Assembly (NCBI GenBank): GCA_014871385.1
Contig: CM026427.1
Coordinates: 13,144,430-13,208,429 of the forward strand
DNA length: 64,000 bases
From: Ceratodon purpureus
Taxonomy: Eukaryota > Streptophyta > Bryopsida > Pseudoditrichales > Ditrichaceae
Reading direction: 5' to 3'
Part shown: positions 32,838 through 42,708 of the stretch, piece by piece
Layout: every line of letters begins with the position of its first letter
Numbering within the stretch: position 1 is the stretch's first letter
The notes under the pieces: model-generated
The model's input: only the letters and a program-made list of their open reading frames with translations
What the model was told of the DNA's origin: nothing
The model's database searches: none
Translations under genes and position numbers: made by a program

Positions 32838-34902
32838 CTAACCTAGCTCAAATCTGAGCTTGGCAACCAAGCATAGGGGTTGCTTCAAGGAAACCGACAA
32901 TCCATCCACCTCAGACATATCAATACTGGTCTGACCTTCGGGCAGAGACCAGTCGAAGACGTACAACAGGTTAGTCAGCATCATTGAGGCCATCGCGTTG
33001 CCAAGATTGAACGCTGGGCACATTCGGCGGCCCGCTCCAAAGGGTATAAGCTCGTAGAAATCATTGGCACTCAAGTGGTTCACCTCAGGATGAGCGAGGA
33101 ATCTGTCCGGATCAAACAACTCAGGATTGTGGTATACACTGGAATCTCTGTGGACAGAGAAATCGTTCACAAGCAGCAGAGACCCTGCTGGAAACTGGTA
33201 TCCCATGAACTCAGTAGGTTGGTGTGAAACACGTGGAACCAGGAGAGGGGTCGGAGGATGCACACGAAAGCTTTCTTTTATTACGGCTTGGAGAAACGGA
33301 AGGTTTGCGGGGTCGGACTCTCGCACGAGGCGTTTTGCACGCACCACATCATCAAGCTCATCTTGGGCTGTCTTGATCAGATGGGGTCTTGTGATGAGTT
33401 CGGCCATGGCCCACTCTACCAAGGTGGCACTCGTCTCTGTTCCAGCATTTATCATTTCCTGCAGCACATGTGACATGAATTAGTTGTAACTGCTTATGTG
33501 GCCGAGTGAAGTCGTGGATCATCTGTTCATAACAAATTGAATCAGCATATACAGAAGTGTGCAGTGTTAGGTGCTGAACTGTACCTGTAATATCATTAGG
33601 ATATCCTTGTCGGGAAGAACCGTTCCATCGTCCAAAGGCGTCTCCAGAATCACGTCTTCCAAATCGGGGACATATTTAGGATCATTTCTTCGTTGTTTGT
33701 ACAGTTTTCAGTGATTATCAAGGTCAAAAATCTTCTCTGTAAGTTTTACTGAAAAGTCACGGACCTCCGCAAACTTGGCTGCATGTCCTTGCAATCTGGT
33801 GACGAAGCTTAAATAGGGTACGAAGTCACTTATCACCACAGCACCGAAGAGTTTAAGAGACTGGAAATCATCTTCTCCATGTCTTGATTGTCTTGATTGT
33901 CGCCGTTTCCATAGAATCTGCCGGAGTGTTGTATAGTTAGAAGTGAGAACATATCCACTACTCCGGAAGAAAATTATGAGTACAACCGAAGTATGTTACA
34001 AGTGAATGTAGATATGCATTTAGACAAGATGCATGGACGGCTTTCCCATTTGGATTGAATGATCTTCGTGTAGATCTATTGGTACTCGGCACTTAGCAAA
34101 ATATTAGGCGAAGCATCTGCAACAATGCTAATCCCGGCCTGTGGCGTACCTCCTACCAGCGACCATTCGCGTCATGGTGTTGCAAGTAACATTGTACAAC
34201 CAGGCTTTGAGATCAACAGCGTTACCCTTCTTGGAGTCCTCCAGCAGAATCTTCGTCATAAACTGGATCTCCTCTACTCTTGTACCCTGGTGTGATGCAT
34301 GGCGCCCGGGAGAGAACATCTCTGCGTTGAGAAATCTTCGTAGTCGACGCCAGTATGGCATATTAGAAGTGAGGGCAAGGTCTCTGTAGTCCTCATCATC
34401 GTTGTGCCAAACGGTCCACGCTAATCTTTTCGGCCTTGAAGCGAAATTTGCATCGTTAGTCTTGTAAAACTCCTTGGCCACGGCAGCTGTGGAAATCACT
34501 ATGCATGGCATGGATCCTGGTAATTGTTACCAGAGACAATGCATTAATCAGGATCGAGGGCTGCGCACAATTTTAAACTGCCAATATGATGAAGAATTCA
34601 AGGGTGTACTGTACAGAATTGAAGAGATTCATACCTAATCGAAGGTACATAAGACCTCCATACTTGGCAGCAAGCCCATGTAGCGCTCTGTGAGGCATGG
34701 CACCCAAATGAGGAAAATTCCCCAAAACAGGCCATGGCCAAGGTCCCGGAGGTAAGCGCTTCCGCTGCTGAGCTTCAGCAAGGTAGTATATCAGCACGAA
34801 GGACACCAACGCAGCAGCAATTAACGCGACGACAATCTCGTTCACAGATGGTTGTGCTAACCCAGCCATTTTCCCGTTCACCAAGCTGATCAATTGATCC
34901 AT
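32838..34902 (-). pseudogene. Cytochrome P450 (CYP71-clan-like), four exons, frameshift and nonsense codon
   Basis: Exons on the minus strand: 34902-34635 (membrane anchor, then RKRLPPGPWPWPVLGNF), 34516-34150, 33917-33585 and 33458-32838. Motifs: I-helix AGTETSATLVEWAMAEL, ExxR helix KESFRVHPPTP, PERF-region PELFDPDRFLAHPE, and heme loop FGAGRRMCPAFNLG with the Cys present but Ala where Gly is usual. Plant CYP71-clan enzymes are ER-bound monooxygenases; the substrate is unknown. Two lesions lie in exon 3: the frame breaks near 33,850 (SSL then LFGAVVISDF resumes in another frame, so net +2 or -1 nt), and TGA at 33710-33708 interrupts FDLDNH-KLYKQRRND. The exon lengths confirm the frame break, since the flanking splice phases do not fit. 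Probably a recent pseudogene; a sequence error could explain one lesion but hardly both. Confidence 0.85.
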
Positions 34903-35764
34903 AGATACTCCCTTTCGATCAGCTAATCAGGCCTTTCAACTTGAAATCCTGAAACAAGAATCGAATCTCAACCTACCCACTGTAAACGACGTATTCATTA
35001 ACCACTGCCATAAAACAAAGGCCTAAGGGTAATATAGTCGACAGGAATCCGGACATGTATCTGTAAAGTCTAGCTGATCAACGGGGAGTATGGTGTGTTC
35101 GACTCCGATGATATGAACATGTCTATTAACATGTCTTGCTGCTACTGATGGTGACTCACTGATGAAGGCAGCTTGCTACGAGTGTTGGCTAAACCAAGAA
35201 CTTCCCCACTCTTTTGCAGTGGTACTCCGAGGCATCCTATGATGACTGAACATTTATCTCCTGCACCGGGCATTGACGATCAGAAATATTCAACAGTTTA
35301 AGTGAGTTTCGGTGTAACAACCTGGCCTAATATTCGAAGAAAAGACAACTGATCATGGGAAAGAAGATAAGACTGAACTCAGTTCGACAAGTACATTTAC
35401 AAAGATCGGGTAGAGTGGTCACACGGTAACTCACTCTTAACCATCCGTTTATCTCGTGCAATGGCAGCGAAGTCGCGTACCTGGATAATCAGTTTAATAT
35501 GAATTCCTAGGTCAGTAGAACAATTTGCACACAGTTAGTAAGGCCCATCTGACGTCTTCCATGACAAGAGCACGCACACTCATGACGAACAGGCATACCT
35601 AGAACTGAAGGTGCCAGCAGCCTCACTCCGACAAGGACAACGCCTCTATGAACCTTGTTGGTTGACTGCTTCCCCACTTGCGAGGTCCTTTCACCCAATT
35701 ACCCATACGGATTGACAGACTTTTTCTATCGTGGTTTTTAGTTGTATTTGCGGCCTAGTATCTC
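34903..35764. other. 5' flank of the P450 gene and upstream region of the U6 copy
   Basis: No open frame of note. This holds the P450 promoter (minus strand) and whatever promoter drives the U6 copy. I could not find a clear USE (consensus RTCCCACATCG); TTCCCCACTTGCG at about 35,670 is a weak resemblance. There is no canonical TATA near -30 of 35765. Confidence 0.35.
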
Positions 35765-35784
35765 GTCTCTTCGGAGACATCTGA

Positions 35785-35816
<32 letters not shown>

Positions 35817-35868
35817 GGCCCCTGCGCAAGGATGACACGCACAAATCGAGAAATGGTCCAAATTTTTT
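35765..35868 (+). ncRNA. U6: U6 spliceosomal snRNA (gene or retro-copy)
   Basis: The sequence matches plant U6 almost base for base. The 5' stem-loop is GTCTCTTCGGAGAC, where plants usually have GTCCCTTCGGGGAC, a compensatory pair that keeps the stem. ACAGAGA, the AGC catalytic region (GATTAGCATGGCCCCTGCGC) and the terminal CAAATTTTTT Pol III stop are present. One more difference is ATCTGATAAAATTGG where ATCCGATAAAATTGG is common. The RNA is full length, but the expected plant USE and TATA elements are not evident upstream, so it may be a divergent gene with an unusual promoter or a retrotransposed copy. Confidence 0.85.
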
Positions 35869-36738
35869 CGCAACCAAAAGCTTGCACCGTCACTCTCCCA
35901 ATTTTGTCTGTTGCTGCACTTGTGATTTTGTTGCACGTCTGCAACTTCATGCTGATTGATTCCACTCTTTTCACCTTTGATTGTCATCTACAATCGTGCC
36001 ATGTCTGTACTGTACTGTGTAGTACATGAGTTCCTCTGGCGGTGGTAGCTCTCACAGTCCATACCCTGCTTGGGCTTCAATTATCCATGGCACCTGGCTC
36101 GCCTTGAATTGCTGTCTTGGACCGTGTGCCGTTTGATCGTGAATAGGGTCGCTGTAACTGGGTAGTATCAGATTCTTTAGGAGATTCAACCATGAAAGGT
36201 CTGGAGAAGTCCAAAGCACCGTCTCTCCATGACATAAGCATTTTTGTCAAAAGGGAGCCCAACTCGGTGTCACTCTTTCACTCCGAAATTAGCACAACCG
36301 GTTGCTTCTAAACCCACTCATCTACAACGTCGTGTTAAAAGAAGAGCAATCCGATCGGAACTCATTACGCTATACACACACTGTCTTCATAAATGATACT
36401 TCTCTTCATTTGAAACTATTTTACAACACTTCTATCTCAAGCTCATCAGCAGATCTCGCATGCTTGCCTGATGTACTAACAAGCTTGCTCTTGCTGGCAT
36501 TATTGCAACGACTGCAGAAAACAACTAGAAAGAGGAAGGAGACTAAGGGAGCGTATTGAGCAAGTGGGGACGGTGAGCAGGAAATCCTAAACAGAATTTA
36601 TCCAATATTCCAATTATCATCTAAATAGAATACACCTAGATTTTAAAAAGTCACAGCCTAATCCACCTGGACGATTGCACAACTTAGCATCTCTACCACA
36701 AAGATAGTTGATATGAAGATTTCAGATTTGAAGCCTAA
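35869..36738. other. Intergenic DNA up to the left inverted-repeat arm
   Basis: No recognised gene or element. Several open frames of 60-100 codons look like chance. The junction with the inverted repeat is at about 36739. Confidence 0.4.
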
Positions 36739-37027
36739 TCTGACTGACCCTGCAGAGGCTGCGTTGTACCGCAGTATGGTCGGCCCGGATGGGTGGTGCA
36801 TCAATTTTGATAAGCCCACTCGGTCCTGCAAGATTCATGCGGAGAGGCCTCGCTTCTGTCGTGTGGAGCCGGAGATGTTCAAGGCCTTGTATGGCATTGA
36901 GGAGAAGGACATGGACAAAGAGGCCCGCGGGTTTTGTCAGGACCAGATTAGGAGTGTGTATGGGGGCCGCTCCAAGGAGCTCAAGACTTTCCAACGAGTC
37001 GTGAGGAACTTGAAGAAGAGTTCGTGA
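36713..37027 (+). pseudogene. 3' part of the CxxxCxxCC-domain protein gene, truncated copy in the left arm
   Basis: From TDPAEAALYRSMVGPDGWCI to the stop the protein is identical to the C-terminal half of the intact gene at 53846-53220 (minus), because the DNA lies in the inverted repeat. The N-terminal half, including transit-peptide-like sequence and the cysteine cluster CVKNCGACC, is missing. The first ten codons (MKISDLKPNL) come from unrelated flanking DNA. An ATG happens to precede it in frame, so a 104-residue product is formally possible, but without the metal-binding cluster it is most likely non-functional. Confidence 0.85.
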
Positions 37028-38605
37028 GGGTTGGCTTGCTTGAATTGAAGTGAGTTTGCAAGCCCTCGTATGTTGTTGATGCTTTGTAGGAGTTAGAAAG
37101 AGTTTTAGGGTGAGTAGGCGGACCGGATGAATTGTTATTTTGCCATTTAGACTGTATATGGCTTTACGGGTGGCTTGTAGGGTTTGCATTCACCCACGGT
37201 CGCGATTCAGCGTGTACCATAGAATCAATGAAATTGGACGCGTAGTTCTACACTTTCCAAACGCCGTGCATGCCGATGTTATATCGCAGATGCAGTGCTC
37301 ATGGACTGCCCGGTGCACCCAGGTTACATGTATTTTAGGGTTATAAAGTACGTTTCCGGTGAAAAGTTTTCTACACCGCCATTTCTTGTGAGTGGTCACA
37401 GAGACAAGGCTGCGTAAACGACATTGTGTACTGGCTGGTGCCAGTGAGTAGAAGACTGTTGGTTGTCACGCAGCGTGTCACGGAAGTTATTTCCATTCTC
37501 CAGAATGTTGTTGGTTTTGTAGACTGTCTACGAGTTTACAACTCGTGAGGAAACGCAATGTGGTTTGGGACATTCGGAACGGGGTAGAGTACATCATGTC
37601 GCCTGTGAAGGGATTCACTTGAACAATATGGGGGCACCTCGTGCGAAATCGTTCTGTTGCAGTACGGATGGTTCTTGATTTCGAGTCCCGAAGTTTGTTA
37701 TGCTGGCTTCCTCACGAGCCCGGGCCTCTGTGATGCAAATGTTGGATGCAGTTCAGCACAAGATGGAGAGTCGTGTGTGCCGAGAGATTTTATGATGAAC
37801 TTTCCAGTACGTTAGAAGCATGTGAGCAGTAGTCATGGTGACATACGTACCTCATACTTTGGAGTGATGGTCTTGTACTAATCCGCTGTGGCGTACCAGA
37901 CTTGAGTTGCGTCCACAATCGAGCGCTGGTCAGGTCGGTCCCAGGTATCCAACATTGCAGGGCCGGAGTGGTGGATCCGAGGGTCCGGAGATGAGTTCTT
38001 CCGGGACATGATCGGGGGCGGCATGGTAGTACGTCGTTCTGTATGGAGGACGTTGAAGTAACACTTGTTTTGGAAATGAGATCTTGATTGCAGGCAAGGG
38101 ATCATAGTAGTTGATCTTGCAGACGAGGGGACGAAAGATGAGGGGTGGGCTGTGACGGAAGGAAGACGAAGAGGGAGTTACAATTGATTCCCGTGTGGTG
38201 GCAGGGAGGTCGAGGGACGTTTGCTTGGAGCGTTTCCCGAGCCTGGGAGGGCATGAAGCTGATGCGGTGGGTGGTCGACTTGGATTGCCAGGAGTATTTG
38301 ACATACACGATGTGCACACTTGGGCGTGTATAGCGAGTGAGTAGGCCGTGACCGATCATGAGATGTTGTGGTGCAGTCTAAGTTTCCCGATCAGGTGGCG
38401 TATGTGATAACCCAAGATTGCAAGAACGTCGTATGTAGGTCGAGTGTGGGGTGGGATTCTGGTCACAGAGAGCTTAAGGGGGTTGAGAGCTTTGGAACTT
38501 CAGTTGACACAGAATATAGCGTTTGATGCGTCGAGACCTTTCATCCATCATCCAAGGGTTGTCCGATTCTCGAAACTGGTCAACGATCATGGTTGAAAAG
38601 TCAAT

Positions 38606-38677
38606 GCGTTTGTAGTCCAACGGTTAGGATAATTGCCTTCCAAGCAATGGACCCGGGTTCGACTCCCGGCAGACGCA
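38606..38677 (+). tRNA. trnG-UCC: tRNA-Gly (anticodon TCC), left arm
   Basis: The 72-nt cloverleaf is complete: acceptor GCGTTTG pairs with CAGACGC (one G-T wobble), D-loop AGTCCAACGGTTAGGAT, anticodon loop CTTCCAA, T arm CCGGGTTCGACTCCCGG, discriminator A. No intron. This is a nuclear cytosolic tRNA. A copy lies in the other arm. Confidence 0.97.
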
Positions 38678-38718
38678 GTCCCGCCAAGCTCCGCAGTGGA
38701 TCATGTGCGACATTAGCG

Positions 38719-38735
38719 GCTGGAATAGCTCAGTT

Positions 38736-38768
<33 letters not shown>

Positions 38769-38792
38769 GAGGTTCGACCCCTCCTTCTAGCG
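38719..38792 (+). tRNA. trnN-GUU: tRNA-Asn (anticodon GTT), left arm
   Basis: The 74-nt cloverleaf starts GCTGGAATAGCTCAGTTGG, with anticodon loop CTGTTAA, T arm GGAGGTTCGACCCCTCC, acceptor TTCTAGC and discriminator G. It lies 41 nt after the tRNA-Gly on the same strand. No intron. Confidence 0.97.
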
Positions 38793-39567
38793 ATTATAGA
38801 TCAAGCACTTTTGCTTCTGTCGATCGGGACGCCTTCACGTAGAGACATTTCTTTTACTTGGCAATCCTTGATGTGGATCTCGGTCTCTTGAATGGTTGTG
38901 TTTACCTTAAGATAAGAGGATATGTATCCACGAACAGAAATGGAGTATTTTCCATTTCAATATTCTTCACGACCTGAGGCGGAATTGGATGTTCGCTAGT
39001 AAATCGTGGAAGGAGCTGGAACTCCTTGGCCTGCTGTATACAATCTGCGTTAGATGGCCGTTACGCAGGAGAACACCAAATTTCAAATTTTGTTCTGGTC
39101 ATTACCTTTTACATTTGTAAACATGCACTTGGGTGGACATAGCGTTCTGCAGTGGTGCACAAGTCCTGCATACCATGTGATATTGTTGTATTCTGCACTC
39201 CAGTCGCAGCCACCATCCACCAAGTGGTAGTCGACAACCTTGCCAGGTGCTTTCGTCAAGAATAAGTTTCAGGTTTTGGGGGGCACTGAAGACCTAACTC
39301 AGAACTCCTATCAGGGATTCCATGGTTCGGACCATCCTTCGACAGTATGTTTTCCGCAGAGGAAGGCGGTAACTAGCATAGTGAGGAGATAAGAGCTTAT
39401 TTTGTGTCAAGCGTATAATCACCTCGTGCCCTTTCGACTTGGAGACAGTTTTTAAATCGTGAGGCCTCACGCGGAAGCTCATAGAGTTTAGAAAATTTCG
39501 CATCTTGAATATGCAAGTTCCTCCTTTCACCAATAAGCCAGTGAATTGTTGATGCTTCTCAATGCAG

Positions 39568-39863
39568 TGGATGTGGATATTATGCCCGAGAAAATGATGT
39601 CATTCAGAAAGACATAAAAGCTTTAAATGTTTTGGACCTCACATCTTCAGCCAAGTTAGCCCGGTTTCTAGAACAAGATGAGGAAATTGTTATCAATACT
39701 GCGAGTGTGATTCCAAGTTCACATTTGAAGTTTACACCCAAGACTGATGTACACAGTTATGAGATGTTGTTTTATGAAATCGTAACAGGAAGCATTTCTT
39801 TTGAGGTCATTCAGAAATGGCCATCGATTCGCTCGTCATTGACGGTTGATCAGGGCCGTCGAT
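39568..39863 (+). pseudogene. Kinase (TKL-like) C-lobe exon fragment, truncated by the left-arm edge
   Basis: After a splice acceptor (CTTCTCAATGCAG) the frame reads GCGYYARENDVIQKDIKALN, a degenerate catalytic loop where HRD is QKD. It continues through SSAKLARFLEQ (DFG region lost) and FTPKTDVHSYEMLFYEIVTG. At 39863 the arm ends and the kinase is cut before its last 40 or so residues, which survive in the right-hand copy. It cannot make a functional kinase. Confidence 0.75.
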
Positions 39864-39886
39864 CTGCTCCTGAAGATCGTGCGGTC

Positions 39887-39960
39887 TTTGAATTCAACGA
39901 TTGTGTGTGGGGTTGTGGGCTGGTTTGAATTCAACGATTGTGGGTCAGGTTGTGGGCTGG
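39887..39960. repeat. 37-bp tandem duplication next to the left-arm edge
   Basis: TTTGAATTCAACGATTGTG followed by a GT-rich tail ending GTTGTGGGCTGG occurs twice head to tail (39887-39923 and 39924-39960). It starts 24 bp beyond the inverted-repeat boundary and may be a by-product of the break and repair that made the junction. Confidence 0.75.
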
Positions 39961-42190
39961 GTTGACATCCGATGAATTCGTAACTTGCATTATATTTTAT
40001 GCTCAGTGCATGCGTCTATTTGTATGGGATAATATTCGTCACAGTGGTGCAAAGTTTGCGTTCAAAGTTGCCTAATTCAGAATTGCAAGAAGCCTTGATT
40101 GCGGCTTGTGATGTTTAAATCATACATGTGTGCTTGCGAGTGGTAAATCATTGAACTGAGCATACATTTGTAAATCAAAAATTTCATTTTACTGTGTGTG
40201 TATGTTTATTCACATACAATGGAAAATGTATTAAAGCTACAATGCCGACATCCTGCAGCTCCTGGAGTACATCTTGCAGAATTCGATAATCATATCAGTG
40301 AGTTCAAAAAAAGGAACAAATTTCCAATATCCACGGGCTACTGCCGGCAAGACGTCACGAGTTAGAGTATTTAGTCCGAGATATTGAGGCGGTTGTCAAG
40401 GTTGTAGAGGCTTCCACATTTCTTGCTACATATTCTAGTGTTGTGTGTGCTCCACGCGGCGGCGGCATGCTATAGGCGTAGGTCTTCAGGCCTCGCGTCT
40501 ATCTGATACATGCTGAGCGAGGAAGTGAATGCCGCAATGGGTTTTATCCTCAGAACTACCAACATGCAGGATGGAAAAAAATATAATAAGTGGAAATGAG
40601 AAGGAGCAGATTTCGAGGGCAAGGGCAACTTACTTGGTTTCAAGAATGTAATCCAGATTTCACATAATCCAAGCGTCGTTAGTGAAGTCGGTGAGGGCAT
40701 CTTCCACTACAGACAGGTGAGGTTGTTTGTTTTTATAATGGGCGAGATTCCTGGAACAAAAACCCGGTAGACATACACCCACTACACGCCAATGTCGCAC
40801 GATGTAACACATGATATTGTGATGTAACACATGATATTGTAATGTATTACATGATATAGTGATGTATTACATGATATTGTAATATATTGAAGGTATGCTG
40901 ATAAAAGTCTAAAGGTTGTCTATATCAAAAAGTGGAATGTCCAGCCGCGATCTGTAATCGACGTGGTATGCATAGAGATGCACTTGACTTGACTTATCAT
41001 TGGATCCCAGTCATCATACATGTTTCACAGTTGAAGGGCTAAATGGGCCAAGGAAGTGACGGAAGTAACCGATGACGGGACTAATCACTGACATTTAGAA
41101 AGTAGTGGAGTAGGCTGTAGGACAACTCCCTAGCACCCTTGAGAAGACTCTGACGGTAGGCTCATCATGTCCTCTCTCGAGACGAGACAGTCACCTTCTC
41201 CATTCTGTGAAATGAAAACAGGCAGCTCATAGAAATGATGTCCTATGATGTCACTCGATTATGGCACTAGCACATGACACTGTGCATGTCATTGAGGTCT
41301 AGAGGTGGCATTGTGTAGCTGGGAAATAGCTGCCTCATTTTGGCAATCAGGAAGCACACCATTAAGTCTTGAATTGTCTTGCTCCTCCAACCTTGTCTTA
41401 GTGTGCTCCTCTCGATCTGCGTCTCGCATCTAAATTCCTCTGAAGTCGTCTTCATGTGCCCGGCCTTGCTCCTCCAACCATGTCCTAGTGTGCTTCTAGA
41501 GGGTCTCAATTCAAATTAGAGTTTGTACAATCTCCTTGCGGCTAGAGGACTAGTGCGTGGAGCCGACTCAGCGAGAGACGCTTTCTCGGTAAGCTTCCTA
41601 AACCTCAGCACCTCCACGATCATGCTAATACTTTAAATTGCCATCCCCCACCTTCATCCCCTCTCCTCCTCTCTTCCTTTAACCGGCCCTTTTGACACTC
41701 AGGTACATCGTCCTTCTTCTTCTCTCTAGAACTCCCTCTCTGGAACTCCCTCTGGCATGTCCACGCTCTTTCTCTATTGTCACTTCTGTGAGTTCCCCTC
41801 CCCTCCATGTATCCCCTTCGTAACTTGTGCTCTTAAACAGGGCTTCACCAGGGAGCTGGCGGCAGCGCATTGGGTATAGTTGCGGCGGCAATTCAGCACC
41901 AAAGGTAAGCGCTTCCATTCTGCCATGATCAATTCCTCAATAAATCGCTCGTCCAAGTAGAGTTTTTGGACAATGTTGTTGTGCAAGATCCAAACATTTG
42001 TCTTTCTCTATTTTAATGATCTCTTTTCAAAGTTTTCCAAGACCAATCAGAGAGCAGTAGAGGTTGCAATTGCTATGCCTTCTACCCTAAATGATTTTTC
42101 ACAATCTTGTTTGATTTGCAGGGGTTCGGTAGTACTCGCAGCATTTATTGGGACCGAAGTAGACAAGATATCCTTACGCCGCAAGGTGCA
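39961..42190. other. Intergenic DNA between the left arm and the unknown five-exon gene
   Basis: No recognised gene. A 20-bp tandem array lies at 40801-40880. A partly duplicated phrase (CTCCTCCAACC.TGTC.TAGTGTGC) occurs near 41,390 and 41,467. Sequence from about 42,119 (after a TTTGATTTGCAG acceptor-like site) to 42,190 might be an upstream exon of the next gene; I cannot support it further. Confidence 0.4.
40801..40880. repeat. Four tandem copies of a 20-bp unit
   Basis: GATGTAACACATGATATTGT is repeated exactly once more, followed by two variants (AATGTATTACATGATATAGT and GATGTATTACATGATATTGT). All four are exactly 20 bp. Confidence 0.95.
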
Positions 42191-42194
42191 AATG

Positions 42195-42610
42195 CAGCAT
42201 CCACACATGTCTCCATTTTCTCTCGACCTCCCTCCCTCTCTCTCGTGTTGCCCCTCTATCTATTTGTCGTGCTACACCTCTGTCTCTCTCCTTTCCTGCT
42301 GTCTCTCTATTCCCCCTCATGCTGCCCTCCTATCTCTATCCCGACCCCCCCCCCTCTCTCTCTCTCTCCCAACCCCCCCCCCCCTCTCTCCTTCTATCTC
42401 TCCTCCAACGCTCCTCTCTATCTCCCTCTCTCGATGTCTCTCTCTCACGACATCATTCTCTCTCCCTCACGACGTCTCTCTCTCACGACATCATTCTCTC
42501 TCTCTATCTACCAACGTCTCTATCTCTTGCTCATCCTTTGTCTCTATCCCTCTCTCCTTCCTCCCTCCCTCCCTTTGTATCTCCTTTGTCTTTGTCTTTG
42601 TCTTTGTTCT
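42195..42610. repeat. CT-rich microsatellite / polypyrimidine tract
   Basis: About 400 bp of CTCTCTCC-type sequence with C-runs on the + strand, ending with TTTGTC repeats near 42,585-42,605. Long open frames rich in Ser, Leu and Pro run through it in all three forward frames, as expected from repeat composition, and are not genes. It ends about 100 bp upstream of the next coding exon and could influence its promoter. Confidence 0.9.
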
Positions 42611-42708
42611 CACATCTGAGCTCGTATTTTCTCACAGCCCCGTCATGCGACATTTTCCGTTGTAATTGACTACATTTTCCCTCGATTGTGGTGTGCACTG
42701 TGTTGAAA

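Larger units (their letters stand above)
36739..39863 (+). repeat. 3.1-kb inverted repeat, left arm
   Basis: Each position x in this arm pairs with 90247-x in the right arm (50384-53508), with no net indel over 3,125 bp. I noticed differences only near the ends (for example 36746 T versus G, 36791 G versus A, and around 39851-39853). It contains the 3' half of the chelating-domain gene, about 1.6 kb without a recognised gene, a tRNA-Gly and tRNA-Asn pair, and part of a decayed kinase exon. Outside these limits similarity stops abruptly on both sides. Confidence 0.95.

Noticed and set aside
37878-38359. Minus-strand open frames in the left arm (and mirror at 51888-52369)
   Set aside because: Three overlapping frames each look partly coding (for example RPDQRSIVDATQVWYATAD) but none is continuous or recognised, so no gene was called beyond a note on the arm.
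41973-42669. Open frames of 110-230 codons in all three forward frames, rich in Ser/Leu/Pro
   Set aside because: They follow from the CT-rich microsatellite at 42195-42610, which lacks stop codons in any frame; no domain or splice signal supports coding.
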